Below, one piece after another: positions 17,147 through 26,986 of a stretch of DNA of 64,000 nucleotides (position 1 is the first letter of the stretch; each line of letters opens with the position of its first letter). Source of the stretch: Streptomyces sp. NBC_01803 (GTDB taxonomy: Bacteria > Actinomycetota > Actinomycetes > Streptomycetales > Streptomycetaceae); contig NZ_CP109073.1 of NCBI RefSeq assembly GCF_035917415.1, positions 3,828,501 through 3,892,500 of the forward strand, in the 5' to 3' direction. The notes beneath the pieces are model-generated. The model had not been told where the DNA came from. It did not search any database and saw nothing but the letters and a program-made list of their open reading frames with translations. The translations under genes were made by a program, and so were the position numbers.

Positions 17147-17228
17147 GTTCCGCTATAGAGGGGTGCCCTTATGCCTTATATGAGGGGTGCCTTCCGCTGT
17201 GCGGGGCCCTCGGTCAGGGGCGATGGCC

Positions 17229-18443
17229 TCAGGTGGGCTCCAGCCCGTTGCCGCGCAGCCAGGGCAGCGGGTCGACGGGGGAGCCGCCGTAGGGACGGAC
17301 CTCGAAGTGCAGGTGCGGTCCGGTGGAGGTGCCGGAGTTCCCCGAGTACGCGATGACGGTGCCGGCCTGGACCGAGCCGGAGGTGTAGGCCGTGCTGCTC
17401 AGATGCGCGTACCACGTCTCGGTGCCGTCCGGGGCGGTCAGGATCATCATGTTGCCGTAGCTGGGGTGCCACTGGGTGCTGATCGTGCCGTCGGTGGCGG
17501 CCCGGACCGGGGTGCCGTAGCCGACCGGGAAGTCGATGCCGGTGTGCGTGGACATCCAGTTGATGCCGGACTGCCCGAAGTAGGCGCTGAGTCCGTGCTG
17601 TTCGACCGGGAGGAAGAACTTCTGCCGGGCGGCCTCGCGGCGGGCCGCCTCCTCCGCCGCCGCCTGCTCCTCGGCCTCCTGCTGCGCCTCCAGGTCGATC
17701 CGGCCCTGGGTCCGGCTGGCGCGCTCCGCGTAGTCGTCGGCGGCGGCCGAGAGACTGGTGAGCTGGGTGTCGAACTCCTCGTTGGCGGCGACCGTTTCTG
17801 CCTCGCCCGGATCGGGCGCGGCGACCGGGGCCGGTGCGGGCGCGGAGCCCGGGCCGCCGGAGACCGTCGCGGCGGTGGCGACGGCGGTGACACCGAGGAC
17901 CGCCAGGGAGGGCGCGGCGACGCTCAGGAACGCGGACCGGCGCGGACGCATCCGCGACGCCCGCCGCCGCCTGCCGCGCTGGGCGCGCGGTCCGGGGACG
18001 GGAACCGGAGCGGGAACGGCCTCGGGCTCCGGGGCGGACCCGGTCGCGGCTTCCGGATCGGTCTCCGGCTCCGGTTCGGCCTCGGGCTTGGGGTCCGGCT
18101 GGTATCGCGGCTCGGGAGCCTGGGCCACCGGCTCCTGGTAGGCGTACCCGGCCTCGTGATAGCCGTCGTACGCGTGGGCTGGGTCCGGGTCCGCCGCGAA
18201 AGGCTGTCCGGCGTCCCAGCCGTCGGTGCCGTAGGGGGCGGGCCGCGGGTGTTCCCCGTACCACTCGGTGGCCTGACCCTGCTGGCCGTAGCCCGTCCAC
18301 TGCTGGTCCATCGTCCCCCAGTAGTGGGTGGTGGCCTGATGGTCATGGCCGTATGAGGGGTCGAGCGGGTCGTAGGCGGCGTAAGAGCCGATGCCGGAGT
18401 GATCCGAGTGGTCGGAGACTTCCGACAACAGACGATCGCTCAC
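17229..18443 (-). CDS. M23-family peptidoglycan metallopeptidase, membrane-anchored
   Basis: 404 residues. A disordered N-terminal half rich in Gln, Gly, Tyr, Pro and Glu (about 1-155) is followed by a basic patch and a transmembrane or signal-anchor helix (about 165-190), a coiled coil (about 210-270), then a C-terminal M23 domain with THTGIDFPVGYGTPV, GNMMIL and GPHLHFEVR (zinc ligands H and D, and HLHFE). It cleaves wall peptide cross-links in the family. The GTG start at 18443 has GAAAGG 8 nt upstream; ATG 18311 would be an internal alternative. Confidence 0.9.
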   Translation of the reverse strand: MSDRLLSEVSDHSDHSGIGSYAAYDPLDPSYGHDHQATTHYWGTMDQQWTGYGQQGQATEWYGEHPRPAPYGTDGWDAGQPFAADPDPAHAYDGYHEAGYAYQEPVAQAPEPRYQPDPKPEAEPEPETDPEAATGSAPEPEAVPAPVPVPGPRAQRGRRRRASRMRPRRSAFLSVAAPSLAVLGVTAVATAATVSGGPGSAPAPAPVAAPDPGEAETVAANEEFDTQLTSLSAAADDYAERASRTQGRIDLEAQQEAEEQAAAEEAARREAARQKFFLPVEQHGLSAYFGQSGINWMSTHTGIDFPVGYGTPVRAATDGTISTQWHPSYGNMMILTAPDGTETWYAHLSSTAYTSGSVQAGTVIAYSGNSGTSTGPHLHFEVRPYGGSPVDPLPWLRGNGLEPT

Positions 18444-18505
18444 CGAATACGCCTTTCGGCTCGACAACAGGAGCAGGGGTGGGGGCCCGGCGCTGTAGTG
18501 CCGCG

Positions 18506-18535
18506 ACTGTACCTGGCAGTACGCTTCGGCCACAA
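18506..18535 (-). promoter_or_regulatory. Promoter of the M23 peptidase gene
   Basis: On the minus strand: TTGTGG (18535-18530), 18 nt, TACAGT (18511-18506). The rest of the 301-bp divergent gap 18444-18744 holds a TCGTTCG direct repeat (18624-18630 and 18635-18641) but no gene that I can support. Confidence 0.5.
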
Positions 18536-18744
18536 TCTTTCGCGGGCTGTTCGCGGGTTTCGAGCACCAGGAACCGGGCAATAGGCCGCCTTTCGGCGGG
18601 CGCGCGCATCATCACGTCACAACTCGTTCGGTAATCGTTCGAATTGAGTGCCGGATGTCCCGCGGGTGTGATTTCCCCCTCTGAGTCTGCCGCGAGCCCG
18701 GTGGTGTGAGAGATCCTGGTGTCATCGTCCTTGGGAGGCTTCAG

Positions 18745-19146
18745 ATGGGTGTTTCGGGTCCGATCCGTGTCGTGGTGGCCAAGCCCGGTCTCGACGGTCA
18801 CGACCGTGGGGCCAAGGTCATCGCCCGGGCGCTGCGCGACGCCGGTATGGAGGTCATCTATACCGGGTTGCACCAAACCCCCGAGCAGATCGTGGACACC
18901 GCGATCCAGGAGGACGCGGACGCCATCGGCATGTCCATCCTCTCCGGTGCCCACAACACGCTCTTCGCGCGCGTCATCGAGCTGCTGAAGGAACGGGACG
19001 CGAGCGACATCACGGTCTTCGGCGGCGGCATCATCCCGGAGGCGGACATCGCTCCGCTGAAGGCGGCGGGCGTGGCCGAGATCTTCACCCCGGGCGCGGG
19101 GACCGGCGAGGTGGTGACCTGGATCCGGGAACACGTCCGCGGGTAG
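18745..19146 (+). CDS. B12-binding small subunit of an acyl-CoA mutase
   Basis: 133 residues forming only the cobalamin-binding Rossmann domain: [12 protein letters not shown] contains the D-x-H-x-x-G motif whose His ligates cobalt, followed by SILSGAH and FGGGIIP. Such stand-alone subunits partner a separate TIM-barrel subunit in isobutyryl-CoA, 2-hydroxyisobutyryl-CoA and some methylmalonyl-CoA mutases. A large subunit without a B12 domain lies 29 kb away at 48438. The start at 18745 has GGGAGG 6 nt upstream; the ATG-like codon at 18706 is not needed. Which large subunit it serves cannot be decided from the window. Confidence 0.9.
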   Translation: MGVSGPIRVVVAKPGLDGHDRGAKVIARALRDAGMEVIYTGLHQTPEQIVDTAIQEDADAIGMSILSGAHNTLFARVIELLKERDASDITVFGGGIIPEADIAPLKAAGVAEIFTPGAGTGEVVTWIREHVRG

Positions 19147-19264
19147 CCCCGGCCCGGGCGCCGAGGGCGGGCGCGTCCTCTCCCTCTTCCCGTCCGCGCT
19201 TCCCCTGCGCGAAGGGGAATGGAGGAGGGGAGCGGTGTGCCCGCGCCCGGTGGGTGCCCCCGGT

Positions 19265-19283
19265 CCGCCGCCGTCGGCGGCGG
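19265..19283 (+). terminator. 8-bp stem, 3-nt loop downstream of the B12-binding subunit
   Basis: CCGCCGCC-GTC-GGCGGCGG. A weaker stem (TTCCCC/GGGGAA, about 19200-19220) precedes it. I see no gene in 19147-19458. Confidence 0.35.
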
Positions 19284-19310
19284 GGCAGCCGGGCCGGTGG
19301 GACTGTGACA

Positions 19311-19333
19311 GGTCTCACCACTCAGGTGTGACC
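19311..19333. promoter_or_regulatory. Inverted repeat upstream of sucC
   Basis: GGTCTCACC (19311-19319), 5 nt, GGTGTGACC (19325-19333): 9-bp arms with one mismatch. It lies just upstream of a promoter candidate, TTATGC (19340-19345), 18 nt, TACGCT (19364-19369), and is a plausible binding site for a regulator of sucCD. Confidence 0.45.
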
Positions 19334-19458
19334 CACGATTTATGCGCCTTCGCGGCCCCCCGATACGCTCATCTCCGGACTTGCCGCGTGCGCGCGGCCT
19401 CGCGGCACGCCCACCGCTGTAAACGATCCGCGATACCACTGATGAGGGACGGACGCGC

Positions 19459-20634
19459 GTGGACCTGTTCGAGTACCAGGCGAGGGATCTTTTCGCCAAG
19501 CATGGCGTACCGGTGCTGGCCGGTGAAGTCATCGACACCCCCGAGGCGGCGCGTGAGGTGACCGAGCGACTCGGTGGTCGCGCGGTTGTCAAGGCGCAGG
19601 TCAAGACCGGCGGGCGGGGCAAGGCCGGCGGTGTGAAGCTCGCCTCCGACCCCGAGGACGCCGTGGCCAAGGCCGGCGCCATCCTCGGCATGGACATCAA
19701 GGGCCACACGGTCCACCGGGTGATGCTGGCCCAGACGGCCGACATCGTGGAGGAGTACTACGTCTCCTTCCTCCTCGACCGCACCAACCGCACCTTCCTC
19801 GCCATGGCCTCCGTCGAGGGCGGCGTGGAGATCGAGGAAGTCGCGGTCAACAACCCCGAGGCGCTGGCCAAGATCCCGGTGGACGCGATCGACGGCGTGA
19901 CCGAGGAGAAGGCCCGCGAGATCGTGGCGGCAGCCCGCTTCCCCGCCGAGATCGCCGACCAGGTGGTCAACGTCCTGCAGAAGCTGTGGGCCGTTTTCAT
20001 CGCCGAGGACGCGCTGCTGGTTGAGGTCAACCCGCTGGTCAAGACCGGCGACGGCCGGATCGTCGCGCTGGACGGCAAGGTGTCGCTGGACGCCAACGCC
20101 GAGTTCCGCCAGCCGGACCACGCCGCCCTGGAGGACAAGGCCGCGGCCAACCCGCTGGAGGCCGCCGCCAAGGAGCGCGGGCTGAACTACGTGAAGCTCG
20201 ACGGCGGCTCGGTCGGCATCATCGGCAACGGCGCGGGTCTCGTCATGAGCACCCTGGACGTCGTCGCCTACGCGGGCGAGAAGCACAGCGGTGTGAAGCC
20301 GGCCAACTTCCTGGACATCGGCGGCGGCGCGTCCGCCGAGGTGATGGCCAACGGCCTGGAGATCATCCTGGGCGACCCCGAGGTCAAGTCCGTCTTCGTG
20401 AACGTCTTCGGTGGCATCACCGCGTGCGACGCCGTCGCGAACGGCATCGTGCAGGCCCTGGAGCTGCTGAAGTCCAAGGGTGAGGACGTCACCAAGCCGC
20501 TGGTCGTCCGGCTGGACGGCAACAACGCGGAGCTCGGCCGGAAGATCCTGACCGACGCCGACCACCCGCTCGTCGAGCAGGTGGACACGATGGATGGAGC
20601 GGCCGACCGGGCCGCCGAGCTGGCTGCCAAGTAA
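19459..20634 (+). CDS. sucC: Succinyl-CoA ligase, beta subunit
   Basis: 391 residues. With SucD it interconverts succinyl-CoA and succinate with ADP/ATP or GDP/GTP in the TCA cycle. The ATP-grasp domain shows [35 protein letters not shown] and EVNPLV; the CoA-ligase domain shows [14 protein letters not shown] and [11 protein letters not shown]. The GTG start at 19459 follows GAGGGAC. sucD follows after 28 bp with its own ribosome-binding site, so the two form an operon. Confidence 0.97.
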   Translation: MDLFEYQARDLFAKHGVPVLAGEVIDTPEAAREVTERLGGRAVVKAQVKTGGRGKAGGVKLASDPEDAVAKAGAILGMDIKGHTVHRVMLAQTADIVEEYYVSFLLDRTNRTFLAMASVEGGVEIEEVAVNNPEALAKIPVDAIDGVTEEKAREIVAAARFPAEIADQVVNVLQKLWAVFIAEDALLVEVNPLVKTGDGRIVALDGKVSLDANAEFRQPDHAALEDKAAANPLEAAAKERGLNYVKLDGGSVGIIGNGAGLVMSTLDVVAYAGEKHSGVKPANFLDIGGGASAEVMANGLEIILGDPEVKSVFVNVFGGITACDAVANGIVQALELLKSKGEDVTKPLVVRLDGNNAELGRKILTDADHPLVEQVDTMDGAADRAAELAAK

Positions 20635-20662
20635 GGCCGAGTAAAGGAAACCGAACACCACC

Positions 20663-21553
20663 ATGGCTATCTTCCTCACCAAGGAAAGCAAGGTCATCGT
20701 CCAGGGGATGACCGGTTCCGAAGGCCAGAAGCACACCAGGCGCATGCTGGCGGCCGGCACCAACATCGTCGGCGGCGTGAACCCCCGCAAGGCGGGCCAG
20801 AAGGTCGACTTCGACGGCACCGAGGTGCCCGTCTTCGGCGGTGTGAAGGAGGCCGTCGAGGCCACCGGCGCCGATGTGACCGTCATCTTCGTCCCGGAGA
20901 AGTTCACCAAGGACGCGGTCATCGAGGCGATCGACGCCGAGATTCCGCTCGCCGTCGTGATCACCGAGGGCATCGCGGTCCACGACACCGCCAACTTCTG
21001 GGCGTACGCCGGGAAGAAGGGCAACAAGACCCGCATCATCGGCCCCAACTGTCCCGGCCTCATCACCCCGGGCCAGTCCAACGCGGGCATCATCCCGGCC
21101 GACATCACCAAGCCGGGCCGCATCGGGTTGGTCTCGAAGTCCGGCACGCTGACGTACCAGATGATGTACGAGCTGCGTGATCTGGGCTTCAGCTCCTGCG
21201 TCGGCATCGGTGGCGACCCGATCATCGGGACGACGCACATCGACGCGCTCGCGGCGTTCGAGGCGGACCCCGACACCGACCTGATCGTGATGATCGGCGA
21301 GATCGGCGGCGACGCCGAGGAGCGGGCGGCGGACTTCATCAAGGCGAACGTCACCAAGCCGGTCGTCGGCTACGTGGCGGGCTTCACCGCGCCCGAGGGC
21401 AAGACGATGGGCCACGCCGGCGCCATCGTCTCCGGCTCGGCCGGCACCGCGCAGGCGAAGAAGGAGGCCCTGGAGGCCGCCGGGGTGAAGGTCGGCAAGA
21501 CCCCCTCCGAGACGGCGCTCCTGGCCCGCGAGCTGCTGGGCACGGGGGCCTGA
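20663..21553 (+). CDS. sucD: Succinyl-CoA ligase, alpha subunit
   Basis: 296 residues. It carries the CoA-binding Rossmann domain ([14 protein letters not shown]) and the phosphohistidine site ([13 protein letters not shown]). It pairs with SucC. The ATG at 20663 has AAAGGAAA upstream. A 16-bp stem terminator begins 20 nt after the stop, ending the operon. Confidence 0.97.
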   Translation: MAIFLTKESKVIVQGMTGSEGQKHTRRMLAAGTNIVGGVNPRKAGQKVDFDGTEVPVFGGVKEAVEATGADVTVIFVPEKFTKDAVIEAIDAEIPLAVVITEGIAVHDTANFWAYAGKKGNKTRIIGPNCPGLITPGQSNAGIIPADITKPGRIGLVSKSGTLTYQMMYELRDLGFSSCVGIGGDPIIGTTHIDALAAFEADPDTDLIVMIGEIGGDAEERAADFIKANVTKPVVGYVAGFTAPEGKTMGHAGAIVSGSAGTAQAKKEALEAAGVKVGKTPSETALLARELLGTGA

Positions 21554-21572
21554 GACCCGGCGCCCCGACGTC

Positions 21573-21609
21573 CCGCCCGCCCTTCCCCGTCCCGGGGAGG
21601 GGCGGGCGG
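21573..21609 (+). terminator. sucCD terminator, 16-bp stem
   Basis: 21573-21588 pairs with 21594-21609 (one G-U) around GTCCC, followed by CTTTCG. One of the strongest terminators in the window. Confidence 0.85.
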
Positions 21610-21631
21610 CTTTCGCCGCCCGGCCGGCGGC

Positions 21632-21907
21632 TCACCGCGCCGGCAGCGGCGTCGCCGTGCCCGCGGCCATCGTGGCCACCCCCAGCAGCACCGCCGCCGA
21701 GGCGGCGAGCGTCAGCCGCCGCCTGGCACGTTCGCTCGTCGCGCGGATCACCCGTGCCGGAACGGGAGCGGACCGGCGGGTCCGCCGCGAGGCTCGGTCA
21801 GCAGCTCGGTCAGCAGCTCGGTCAGCAGCTCGGTCAGCACGGAAGCCCGCTGCTCGTCCCGGCAGGCGGTGAGAAGAGGGACATGTGCGCATATCGAGCG
21901 ACACCAC
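21632..21907 (-). CDS. Small repeat-containing membrane protein (doubtful)
   Basis: An open frame of 91 residues with one hydrophobic segment near the C-terminus (LTLAASAAVLLGVATMAAG) and a central Ala-Asp-Arg-Ala stretch made by four exact 12-bp DNA repeats. The start could be GTG at 21907 or an ATG at 21892; neither has a convincing ribosome-binding site. The gene would be convergent with sucD and divergent from the DUF6350 gene. It may be only an open frame over a repeat. Confidence 0.35.
   Translation of the reverse strand: MVSLDMRTCPSSHRLPGRAAGFRADRAADRAADRAADRASRRTRRSAPVPARVIRATSERARRRLTLAASAAVLLGVATMAAGTATPLPAR
21792..21839. repeat. Four perfect tandem copies of a 12-bp unit
   Basis: GCTCGGTCAGCA repeated four times without change. 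The unit length is a multiple of three, so copy-number change would keep the frame of the small minus-strand ORF. Confidence 0.9.
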
Positions 21908-21958
21908 GGTGAAACCCCGTTACCCGCCCCCGCCGGCTGTTGTTGGCAGCATGGCCGC

Positions 21959-23398
21959 GTGCGACACCCTCTCCGATGGCTTCTCGAAGGGCTGCTGGCC
22001 GCCGGTCTCGGGCTCGGCGCACTCGCCGCGCTCGTCCTCCTCCTGTGGACCCTCTCGCCCTACCCCGACAGTGGCGCCGACGGTGCCCTCCGCGTCGCCA
22101 CGGACCTGTGGCTGCTGGCCCATGGCACGGAACTGCTGCGCTCCGACACCCTCGGCGGCACCCCCGCCCCGGTCGGGCTGACCCCGCTACTGCTGTGCGC
22201 GCTGCCGGGCTGGCTGCTGCTGCGCGCCGTCCGCGCCGTGGACTGGGGAACGGAGCCGGCCGGGGCCACCCGCGCGGCGCTGTGGATCACCGGCGGGTAC
22301 CTGCTCGCCGGGGCGGCGGCCGTCCTCCACACCCTGCCCGCCCCGATCGACGCCAGACCGCTGAGCGCCGCCGTGCATCTGCCGCTGTTCGCGTTGACGG
22401 TCACGCTGGCCGGGGCCTGGGCGGCGTGGGGCCCGCCCGCGCCGTGGCCGTTCCGCCGGCTGCCACCGGGGGTGCTCGCCGCCCTCGACCGACGCCGGCT
22501 GCTGGCCGCCGGCCGGATCGCGGCGGCCGGGACCGCCGCGTACTGCGCCGCCGGGGCGCTGCTCGTGGCGGGGGCGCTGGTGCTGCGCGCGTCGGCCGCG
22601 CAGGACGGCTTGGGGCAGCTCAGCGGCGAGTGGTCGGGTCGGCTGGCGGTGCTCCTGCTGGCCCTGGCGCTGGCCCCCAACGCGGCGGTGTGGGGGGCGG
22701 CGTACGGACTCGGCCCCGGGTTCACGGTGGGCGGCGGCACCGCGGTCGCGCCGCTGGGCGTCAGCGGCGCCCCGGACCTGCCGCCGTTCCCGCTCTTCGC
22801 CGTGCTGCCCGCGCAGACGCCCCAGGGTCCGGCCCTGTGGACGGCCGCCCTGGTGCCCGCCGCCGGGGTGGCGGCGACCGCGTGGTTCGCCGCCCGCGCC
22901 GCCGTGCCCGTGCGCGGCGAGCGGGTCACCGCGTCGGGTCGGCAGGGCACCGCGCTCACCGTGCTGCTCGCGGCCTGCGGCACCGGCGTGGCCCTCGGCC
23001 TGCTGGCGACGCTGGCCGGCGGGCCGCTGGGCAGCGGCGCGCTGGCCGAGTTCGGACCGGACGGCCTGCTCGTGGCCCCGGCCGCCGCCGGCTGGACGGC
23101 CGTGCTCGGCACCCCGCTGGCCCTCGCGCTGCGGTCCCGGCGGCTGCGCCGGCCCCGGTGGCTGCGGCAGTGGGTCACGGCGCGCGTCGCGCGGGCCGCC
23201 GTCGTCGTCCGCCCGCGTGGGCTCCCGCGCGCCCCGCGCCGCCGCCCGGCCCCCGGGGGAACGGACGACGCGGACACGTGGCACGCCACGGGCGCCCGCA
23301 GAACACGCTGGGCGGCCCTGAAGAAGACCTCCGGCGCGCTGGTCCCCGAGATCCCCCGGACCCCGGACCAGCCGCCGGAGAAACGGCCCGGACCGTAG
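21959..23398 (+). CDS. DUF6350-type multi-spanning membrane protein
   Basis: 479 residues, strongly hydrophobic, with about ten transmembrane helices (first at about 7-30), Ala/Leu-rich, and a basic then Pro-rich C-terminal tail. Position between sucD and purN and the helix pattern fit the DUF6350 family of streptomycetes, sometimes named PerM-like from its fold; no function is established. The GTG at 21959 gives the usual start (RHPLRWLLEGLLAAG); the open frame back to 21869 is not needed. A ribosome-binding site is not obvious. Confidence 0.8.
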   Translation: MRHPLRWLLEGLLAAGLGLGALAALVLLLWTLSPYPDSGADGALRVATDLWLLAHGTELLRSDTLGGTPAPVGLTPLLLCALPGWLLLRAVRAVDWGTEPAGATRAALWITGGYLLAGAAAVLHTLPAPIDARPLSAAVHLPLFALTVTLAGAWAAWGPPAPWPFRRLPPGVLAALDRRRLLAAGRIAAAGTAAYCAAGALLVAGALVLRASAAQDGLGQLSGEWSGRLAVLLLALALAPNAAVWGAAYGLGPGFTVGGGTAVAPLGVSGAPDLPPFPLFAVLPAQTPQGPALWTAALVPAAGVAATAWFAARAAVPVRGERVTASGRQGTALTVLLAACGTGVALGLLATLAGGPLGSGALAEFGPDGLLVAPAAAGWTAVLGTPLALALRSRRLRRPRWLRQWVTARVARAAVVVRPRGLPRAPRRRPAPGGTDDADTWHATGARRTRWAALKKTSGALVPEIPRTPDQPPEKRPGP

Positions 23399-23415
23399 TT
23401 CTCCGTTCTCGGCCC

Positions 23416-24162
23416 TCAGTCCTCCTCGCCCAGCACCCGGCGGAGCCGGTCGGGGAGGAGGTCTTCGCACGACTCCCTGGACGGGGAGGTCAGGGCTTCG
23501 TCCACGCAGTCGAAGTAGTCCTTGTAGACCAGCTGAACGGTGTAGGTCGTCGCCACGATCACCAGTGCCGCCGACGCCAGCACGATCCCGGAGATCGCCG
23601 CCGTGAGCTGCGGCCGGGCCGGGCGGCCGGCCGGGGGAGCGGGGGCGGCGGGGGGCGGTGGCTTGCCCTCCAGGGCCTCCAGGCGGCGGTTCCTCGGCTC
23701 TCCGTCGGGCTTGGGGCCGCCGCGCAGCGCGCTCACGCCCCAGTACAGCGCCAGGGCGCCGAGCAGCAGGGCCAGCCATTCCCAGCCGAGCAGTCCGCTG
23801 AAGACGCCCCACATGCCCGCCAGCACCGCGTACCGCGCGTGCCGCTGGGCCGGATCGGCCGGGTCCCAGCGGCCCCGGGCGCCCGGGCCGTCGCCCGCGC
23901 CGGGGCCGCCACCGCTCTCGGGGTCGCGCCGCGGCGGCTCGCCGAAGGCGCCGCCGTCCCGCTTGGGCTGGCGCCTGCTCCACTGGCTGCCCCAGCGCTG
24001 GCGTTGCTCATCCTGCCCGGCGTCGCCGCCGGCTCCCCCGGACGGCTCCGGGTGACGCGGTCGCCACGGCCGGTCGGGCTCTCCCTCGGGCGGCGGGGCG
24101 AAGGGGTTGTCCTCCTCGCCCGGCCGCTCCTGCTGGCCGGAGGCACGGCGTCGGTCCGTCAT
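23416..24162 (-). CDS. Membrane protein with disordered N-terminus
   Basis: 248 residues. The first 110 are hydrophilic and rich in Arg, Pro, Gly and Glu; two helices follow (about 112-146), then a Pro-rich linker and one more helix (about 185-207) with a short extracytoplasmic tail containing two Cys ([21 protein letters not shown]) that could form a disulfide. ATG 24162 is preferred over the longer frame to 24258. It is convergent with DUF6350 and divergent from purN. Function unknown. Confidence 0.8.
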   Translation of the reverse strand: MTDRRRASGQQERPGEEDNPFAPPPEGEPDRPWRPRHPEPSGGAGGDAGQDEQRQRWGSQWSRRQPKRDGGAFGEPPRRDPESGGGPGAGDGPGARGRWDPADPAQRHARYAVLAGMWGVFSGLLGWEWLALLLGALALYWGVSALRGGPKPDGEPRNRRLEALEGKPPPPAAPAPPAGRPARPQLTAAISGIVLASAALVIVATTYTVQLVYKDYFDCVDEALTSPSRESCEDLLPDRLRRVLGEED

Positions 24163-24263
24163 CGTGGTCGTCGAATCTCCCTCGTGGCTGCGGATGGGTC
24201 CGGTGCCTTCGACCGTACCTGGCCCGGGCGGCCCCACGGCACGGGGGGAGCGGGGCATGCCGG

Positions 24264-24269
24264 TATCGT
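24264..24269 (+). promoter_or_regulatory. purN -10 hexamer TATCGT
   Basis: TATCGT lies 34 nt before the purN start, leaving a leader of about 28 nt that includes the GAGAAAGA ribosome-binding site. Confidence 0.4.
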
Positions 24270-24303
24270 GGCGGCAGACCGTCCCCAGAGAAAGACCCCC
24301 ATC

Positions 24304-24939
24304 GTGGCCGCTCCCACGGAGCCTTCGTCTCCGGCCCGCGTCGTCGTCCTCGTCTCAGGATCGGGGACCAATCTCCAGGCACTGCTGGACGCCACCGCCG
24401 AAGGCGGCCCGGCGTACGGCGCCGAGGTGGTGGCGGTGGGCGCCGACCGGAGCGGCATCGAGGGACTGCGCCGGGCCGAGCGCGCCGGGCTGCCGACGTT
24501 CGTCCGCCGGGTCGCGGACTTCGCCTCGCGCCCGGAGTGGGACGTGGCGCTGGCCGACGCGGTCTCCGCGCACCGGCCGGACCTGGTGGTCTCGGCGGGC
24601 TTCATGAAGATCGTCGGGGCGGAGTTCCTGGCGAGGTTCGGCGGCCGGATCGTCAACACGCACCCGGCGCTGCTGCCCAGCTTCCCCGGGGCGCACGGCG
24701 TGCGCGACGCCCTCGCCTACGGTGCGAAAGTGACCGGCTGCACCGTCCACTTCGTGGACGACGGCGTGGACACCGGGCCGGTGATCGCGCAGGGGGTCGT
24801 GGAGATCCGCGACGAGGACGACGAGGCCGCGTTGCACGAGCGGATCAAGGACGTGGAGCGCAGGCTCCTGGTCGACGTCGTGGGCCGGCTCGCCCGCGAC
24901 GGGTACAGCATCAAGGGACGAAAGGTGTATATCCCGTGA
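24304..24939 (+). CDS. purN: Phosphoribosylglycinamide formyltransferase
   Basis: 211 residues. Transfers a formyl group from 10-formyl-THF to GAR in purine synthesis. It has the N-terminal [15 protein letters not shown], the catalytic Asn-His pair in [15 protein letters not shown] and the Asp in [13 protein letters not shown] 24304 follows GAGAAAGA. Its stop overlaps the purH start (GTGA), coupling the two steps. The much longer upstream open frame is a shadow. Confidence 0.97.
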   Translation: MAAPTEPSSPARVVVLVSGSGTNLQALLDATAEGGPAYGAEVVAVGADRSGIEGLRRAERAGLPTFVRRVADFASRPEWDVALADAVSAHRPDLVVSAGFMKIVGAEFLARFGGRIVNTHPALLPSFPGAHGVRDALAYGAKVTGCTVHFVDDGVDTGPVIAQGVVEIRDEDDEAALHERIKDVERRLLVDVVGRLARDGYSIKGRKVYIP

Positions 24940-26546
24940 CCGCCGAAGAGACCGCCCGAACCGCCCGCGAGGCGAAGCGGCCCATCCGACGTGCGCTGGT
25001 CAGCGTCTACGACAAGACCGGTCTGGACGAGCTGGCCCGGGGCCTGCACGCGGCGGGGGTGCGGATCGTGTCCACCGGCTCAACGGCCGGGAAGATCGCC
25101 GCCGCCGGGGTGCCGGTCACCCCGGTCGAGGAGCTGACCGGCTTCCCCGAGTGCCTGGACGGCCGGGTGAAGACCCTCCACCCGCGCGTCCACGCGGGCA
25201 TCCTCGCCGACCTGCGCAAGCCGGAGCACCGGGCGCAGCTCGACGAGCTCGGCGTCGAGCCGTTCGACCTGGTGGTGGTCAACCTCTACCCGTTCCAGCT
25301 CACCGTCGAGTCCGGCGCCTCGCCCGACGAGTGCGTGGAGCAGATCGACATCGGCGGCCCCTCGATGGTGCGCGCGGCGGCGAAGAACCACCCGTCCGTC
25401 GCGGTCGTCACCGACCCCGAGCGGTACGCGGACGTGCTGGCGGCCGTGGCGGACGGCGGGTTCACACTGGCGGAGCGGCGGCGGCTGGCCGCCCGCGCCT
25501 TCCAGCACACGGCGGCGTACGACGCGGCGGTGGCCGGCTGGTTCACGCAGCTCGACGCCGTCGAGGCGGCGGACGCGGACGAGACGGCCGAGGGTGAGCT
25601 GTTCGTCGAGCGGGCCCGCCTGACGTTCGGCCTCGAACGGGTGTTGCGCTACGGCGAGAACCCGCACCAGGCCGCCGCGCTCTACACCGACGGCGGCGGC
25701 ACCGGCCTGGCGGCGGCCGAGCAAGTGCACGGCAAGGAGATGTCGTACAACAACTACGTGGACACCGAGGCCGCCCGCCGGGCCGCCTACGACCACGAGC
25801 CGCCGTGCGTGGCGATCATCAAGCACACCAACCCGTGCGGCATCGCGATCGGCGCGGACGTCGCCGAGGCGCACCGTAGGGCGCACGCCTGCGACCCGCT
25901 GTCCGCGTTCGGCGGGGTCATCGCCGTCAACCGGCCGGTCTCGGTGGCCATGGCCGAGCAGGTCGCGGACATCTTCACCGAGGTCATCGTCGCGCCCGCG
26001 TACGAGAACGGCGCCGTCGAGGTGCTGGCCCGCAAGAAGAACATCCGGGTGCTGCGCTGCCCCGAGCGGCCCGAGGCGGTCACCGAGTACCGGCCGATCG
26101 ACGGCGGCACGCTGGTCCAGGTCACCGACCGGCTCCAGGCCCCCGGCGACGACCCGGCCGCCTGGCGGCTGGTGACCGGCGAGGCGCTGGACGCGGACGG
26201 GCTGGCGGATCTCGCCTTCGCCTGGCGCGCCTGCCGGGCGGTGAAGTCGAACGCGATCCTGCTGGTCAAGGACGGCGCCACGGTCGGCGTCGGGATGGGC
26301 CAGGTCAACCGCGTGGACTCGGCCAGGCTGGCGGTCCAGCGGGCGGGCGCGGAGCGGGCGGCGGGGGCGTTCGCGGCCTCGGACGCCTTCTTCCCGTTCC
26401 CGGACGGCCTGGAGGTGCTGACCGAGGCCGGCGTCAAGGCCGTGGTGCAGCCGGGCGGTTCGGTCCGGGACGAGCACGTGGTCGAGGCCGCCCGGGCGGC
26501 GGGGATCTCCCTCTACCTCACCGGGACCCGGCACTTCTTTCATTGA
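24936..26546 (+). CDS. purH: Bifunctional AICAR transformylase / IMP cyclohydrolase
   Basis: 536 residues; performs the last two steps of IMP synthesis. The N-terminal MGS domain (about 15-160) shows [30 protein letters not shown] and GRVKTLHP. The transformylase domain shows [12 protein letters not shown], the catalytic KHTNPCG and [12 protein letters not shown], ending GTRHFFH. The GTG start lies inside the purN stop. The stop codon falls in the first copy of an 18-bp tandem repeat and overlaps the convergent gene by 29 bp. Confidence 0.97.
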   Translation: MTAEETARTAREAKRPIRRALVSVYDKTGLDELARGLHAAGVRIVSTGSTAGKIAAAGVPVTPVEELTGFPECLDGRVKTLHPRVHAGILADLRKPEHRAQLDELGVEPFDLVVVNLYPFQLTVESGASPDECVEQIDIGGPSMVRAAAKNHPSVAVVTDPERYADVLAAVADGGFTLAERRRLAARAFQHTAAYDAAVAGWFTQLDAVEAADADETAEGELFVERARLTFGLERVLRYGENPHQAAALYTDGGGTGLAAAEQVHGKEMSYNNYVDTEAARRAAYDHEPPCVAIIKHTNPCGIAIGADVAEAHRRAHACDPLSAFGGVIAVNRPVSVAMAEQVADIFTEVIVAPAYENGAVEVLARKKNIRVLRCPERPEAVTEYRPIDGGTLVQVTDRLQAPGDDPAAWRLVTGEALDADGLADLAFAWRACRAVKSNAILLVKDGATVGVGMGQVNRVDSARLAVQRAGAERAAGAFAASDAFFPFPDGLEVLTEAGVKAVVQPGGSVRDEHVVEAARAAGISLYLTGTRHFFH

Positions 26547-26883
26547 TCGTGGAGGGGCCATTGATCGTGGAGGGGCCATCGCTGGCGGAGGGGCCATTGA
26601 CCGAGGACGCGCCACCGGTCCCGGCGGCCGGCGTCAGCGGCGGGCGGTGCAGGAGGTCGACGACCACCTCGTGCACCACCTCGTGGTCGCGCGGGTCGTA
26701 CAGCGTGTACGGCCCGCCCTCCGGCGTGTACCACTCGTCGGCGCCCGCGTAACGGACCCTCAGCGTCAGCGCGCCGTCCGGCCCGGCGCTGCTGTGCAGC
26801 TCCAACTCGCCGGTGATCACGCCGACTTCCTTGGTCATCACGCCGCCGCGAGGCGCGGTGAAGACCGAGTACCTTTCGCTCAT
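26518..26883 (-). CDS. Conserved-type small cytosolic protein, unknown function
   Basis: 121 residues. The first 90 are ordered and mixed alpha/beta ([35 protein letters not shown]); the tail is a low-complexity Asn-Gly-Pro-Ser repeat encoded by 18-bp tandem repeats. The 3' end overlaps purH by 29 bp on the opposite strand. No known domain is recognised. The ATG at 26883 begins the clearly coding part; no strong ribosome-binding site is visible. Confidence 0.7.
   Translation of the reverse strand: MSERYSVFTAPRGGVMTKEVGVITGELELHSSAGPDGALTLRVRYAGADEWYTPEGGPYTLYDPRDHEVVHEVVVDLLHRPPLTPAAGTGGASSVNGPSASDGPSTINGPSTINERSAGSR
26542..26595. repeat. Three 18-bp tandem repeats at the purH/hypothetical overlap
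   Basis: ATTGATCGTGGAGGGGCC at 26542-26559 and 26560-26577 is exact; the third unit (26578-26595) differs at several positions, and a fourth partial unit follows. The first copy contains the purH stop codon. Confidence 0.9.
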
Positions 26884-26986
26884 ACCGGATATTCGACCAC
26901 GGACACCCCGTGATCGCCCCTCAACGCCGCGTCCGCGCGCCGGGCTTGACGGCCCGGGCGCGCGGACGGCGGCGGTGCGGTGAACC

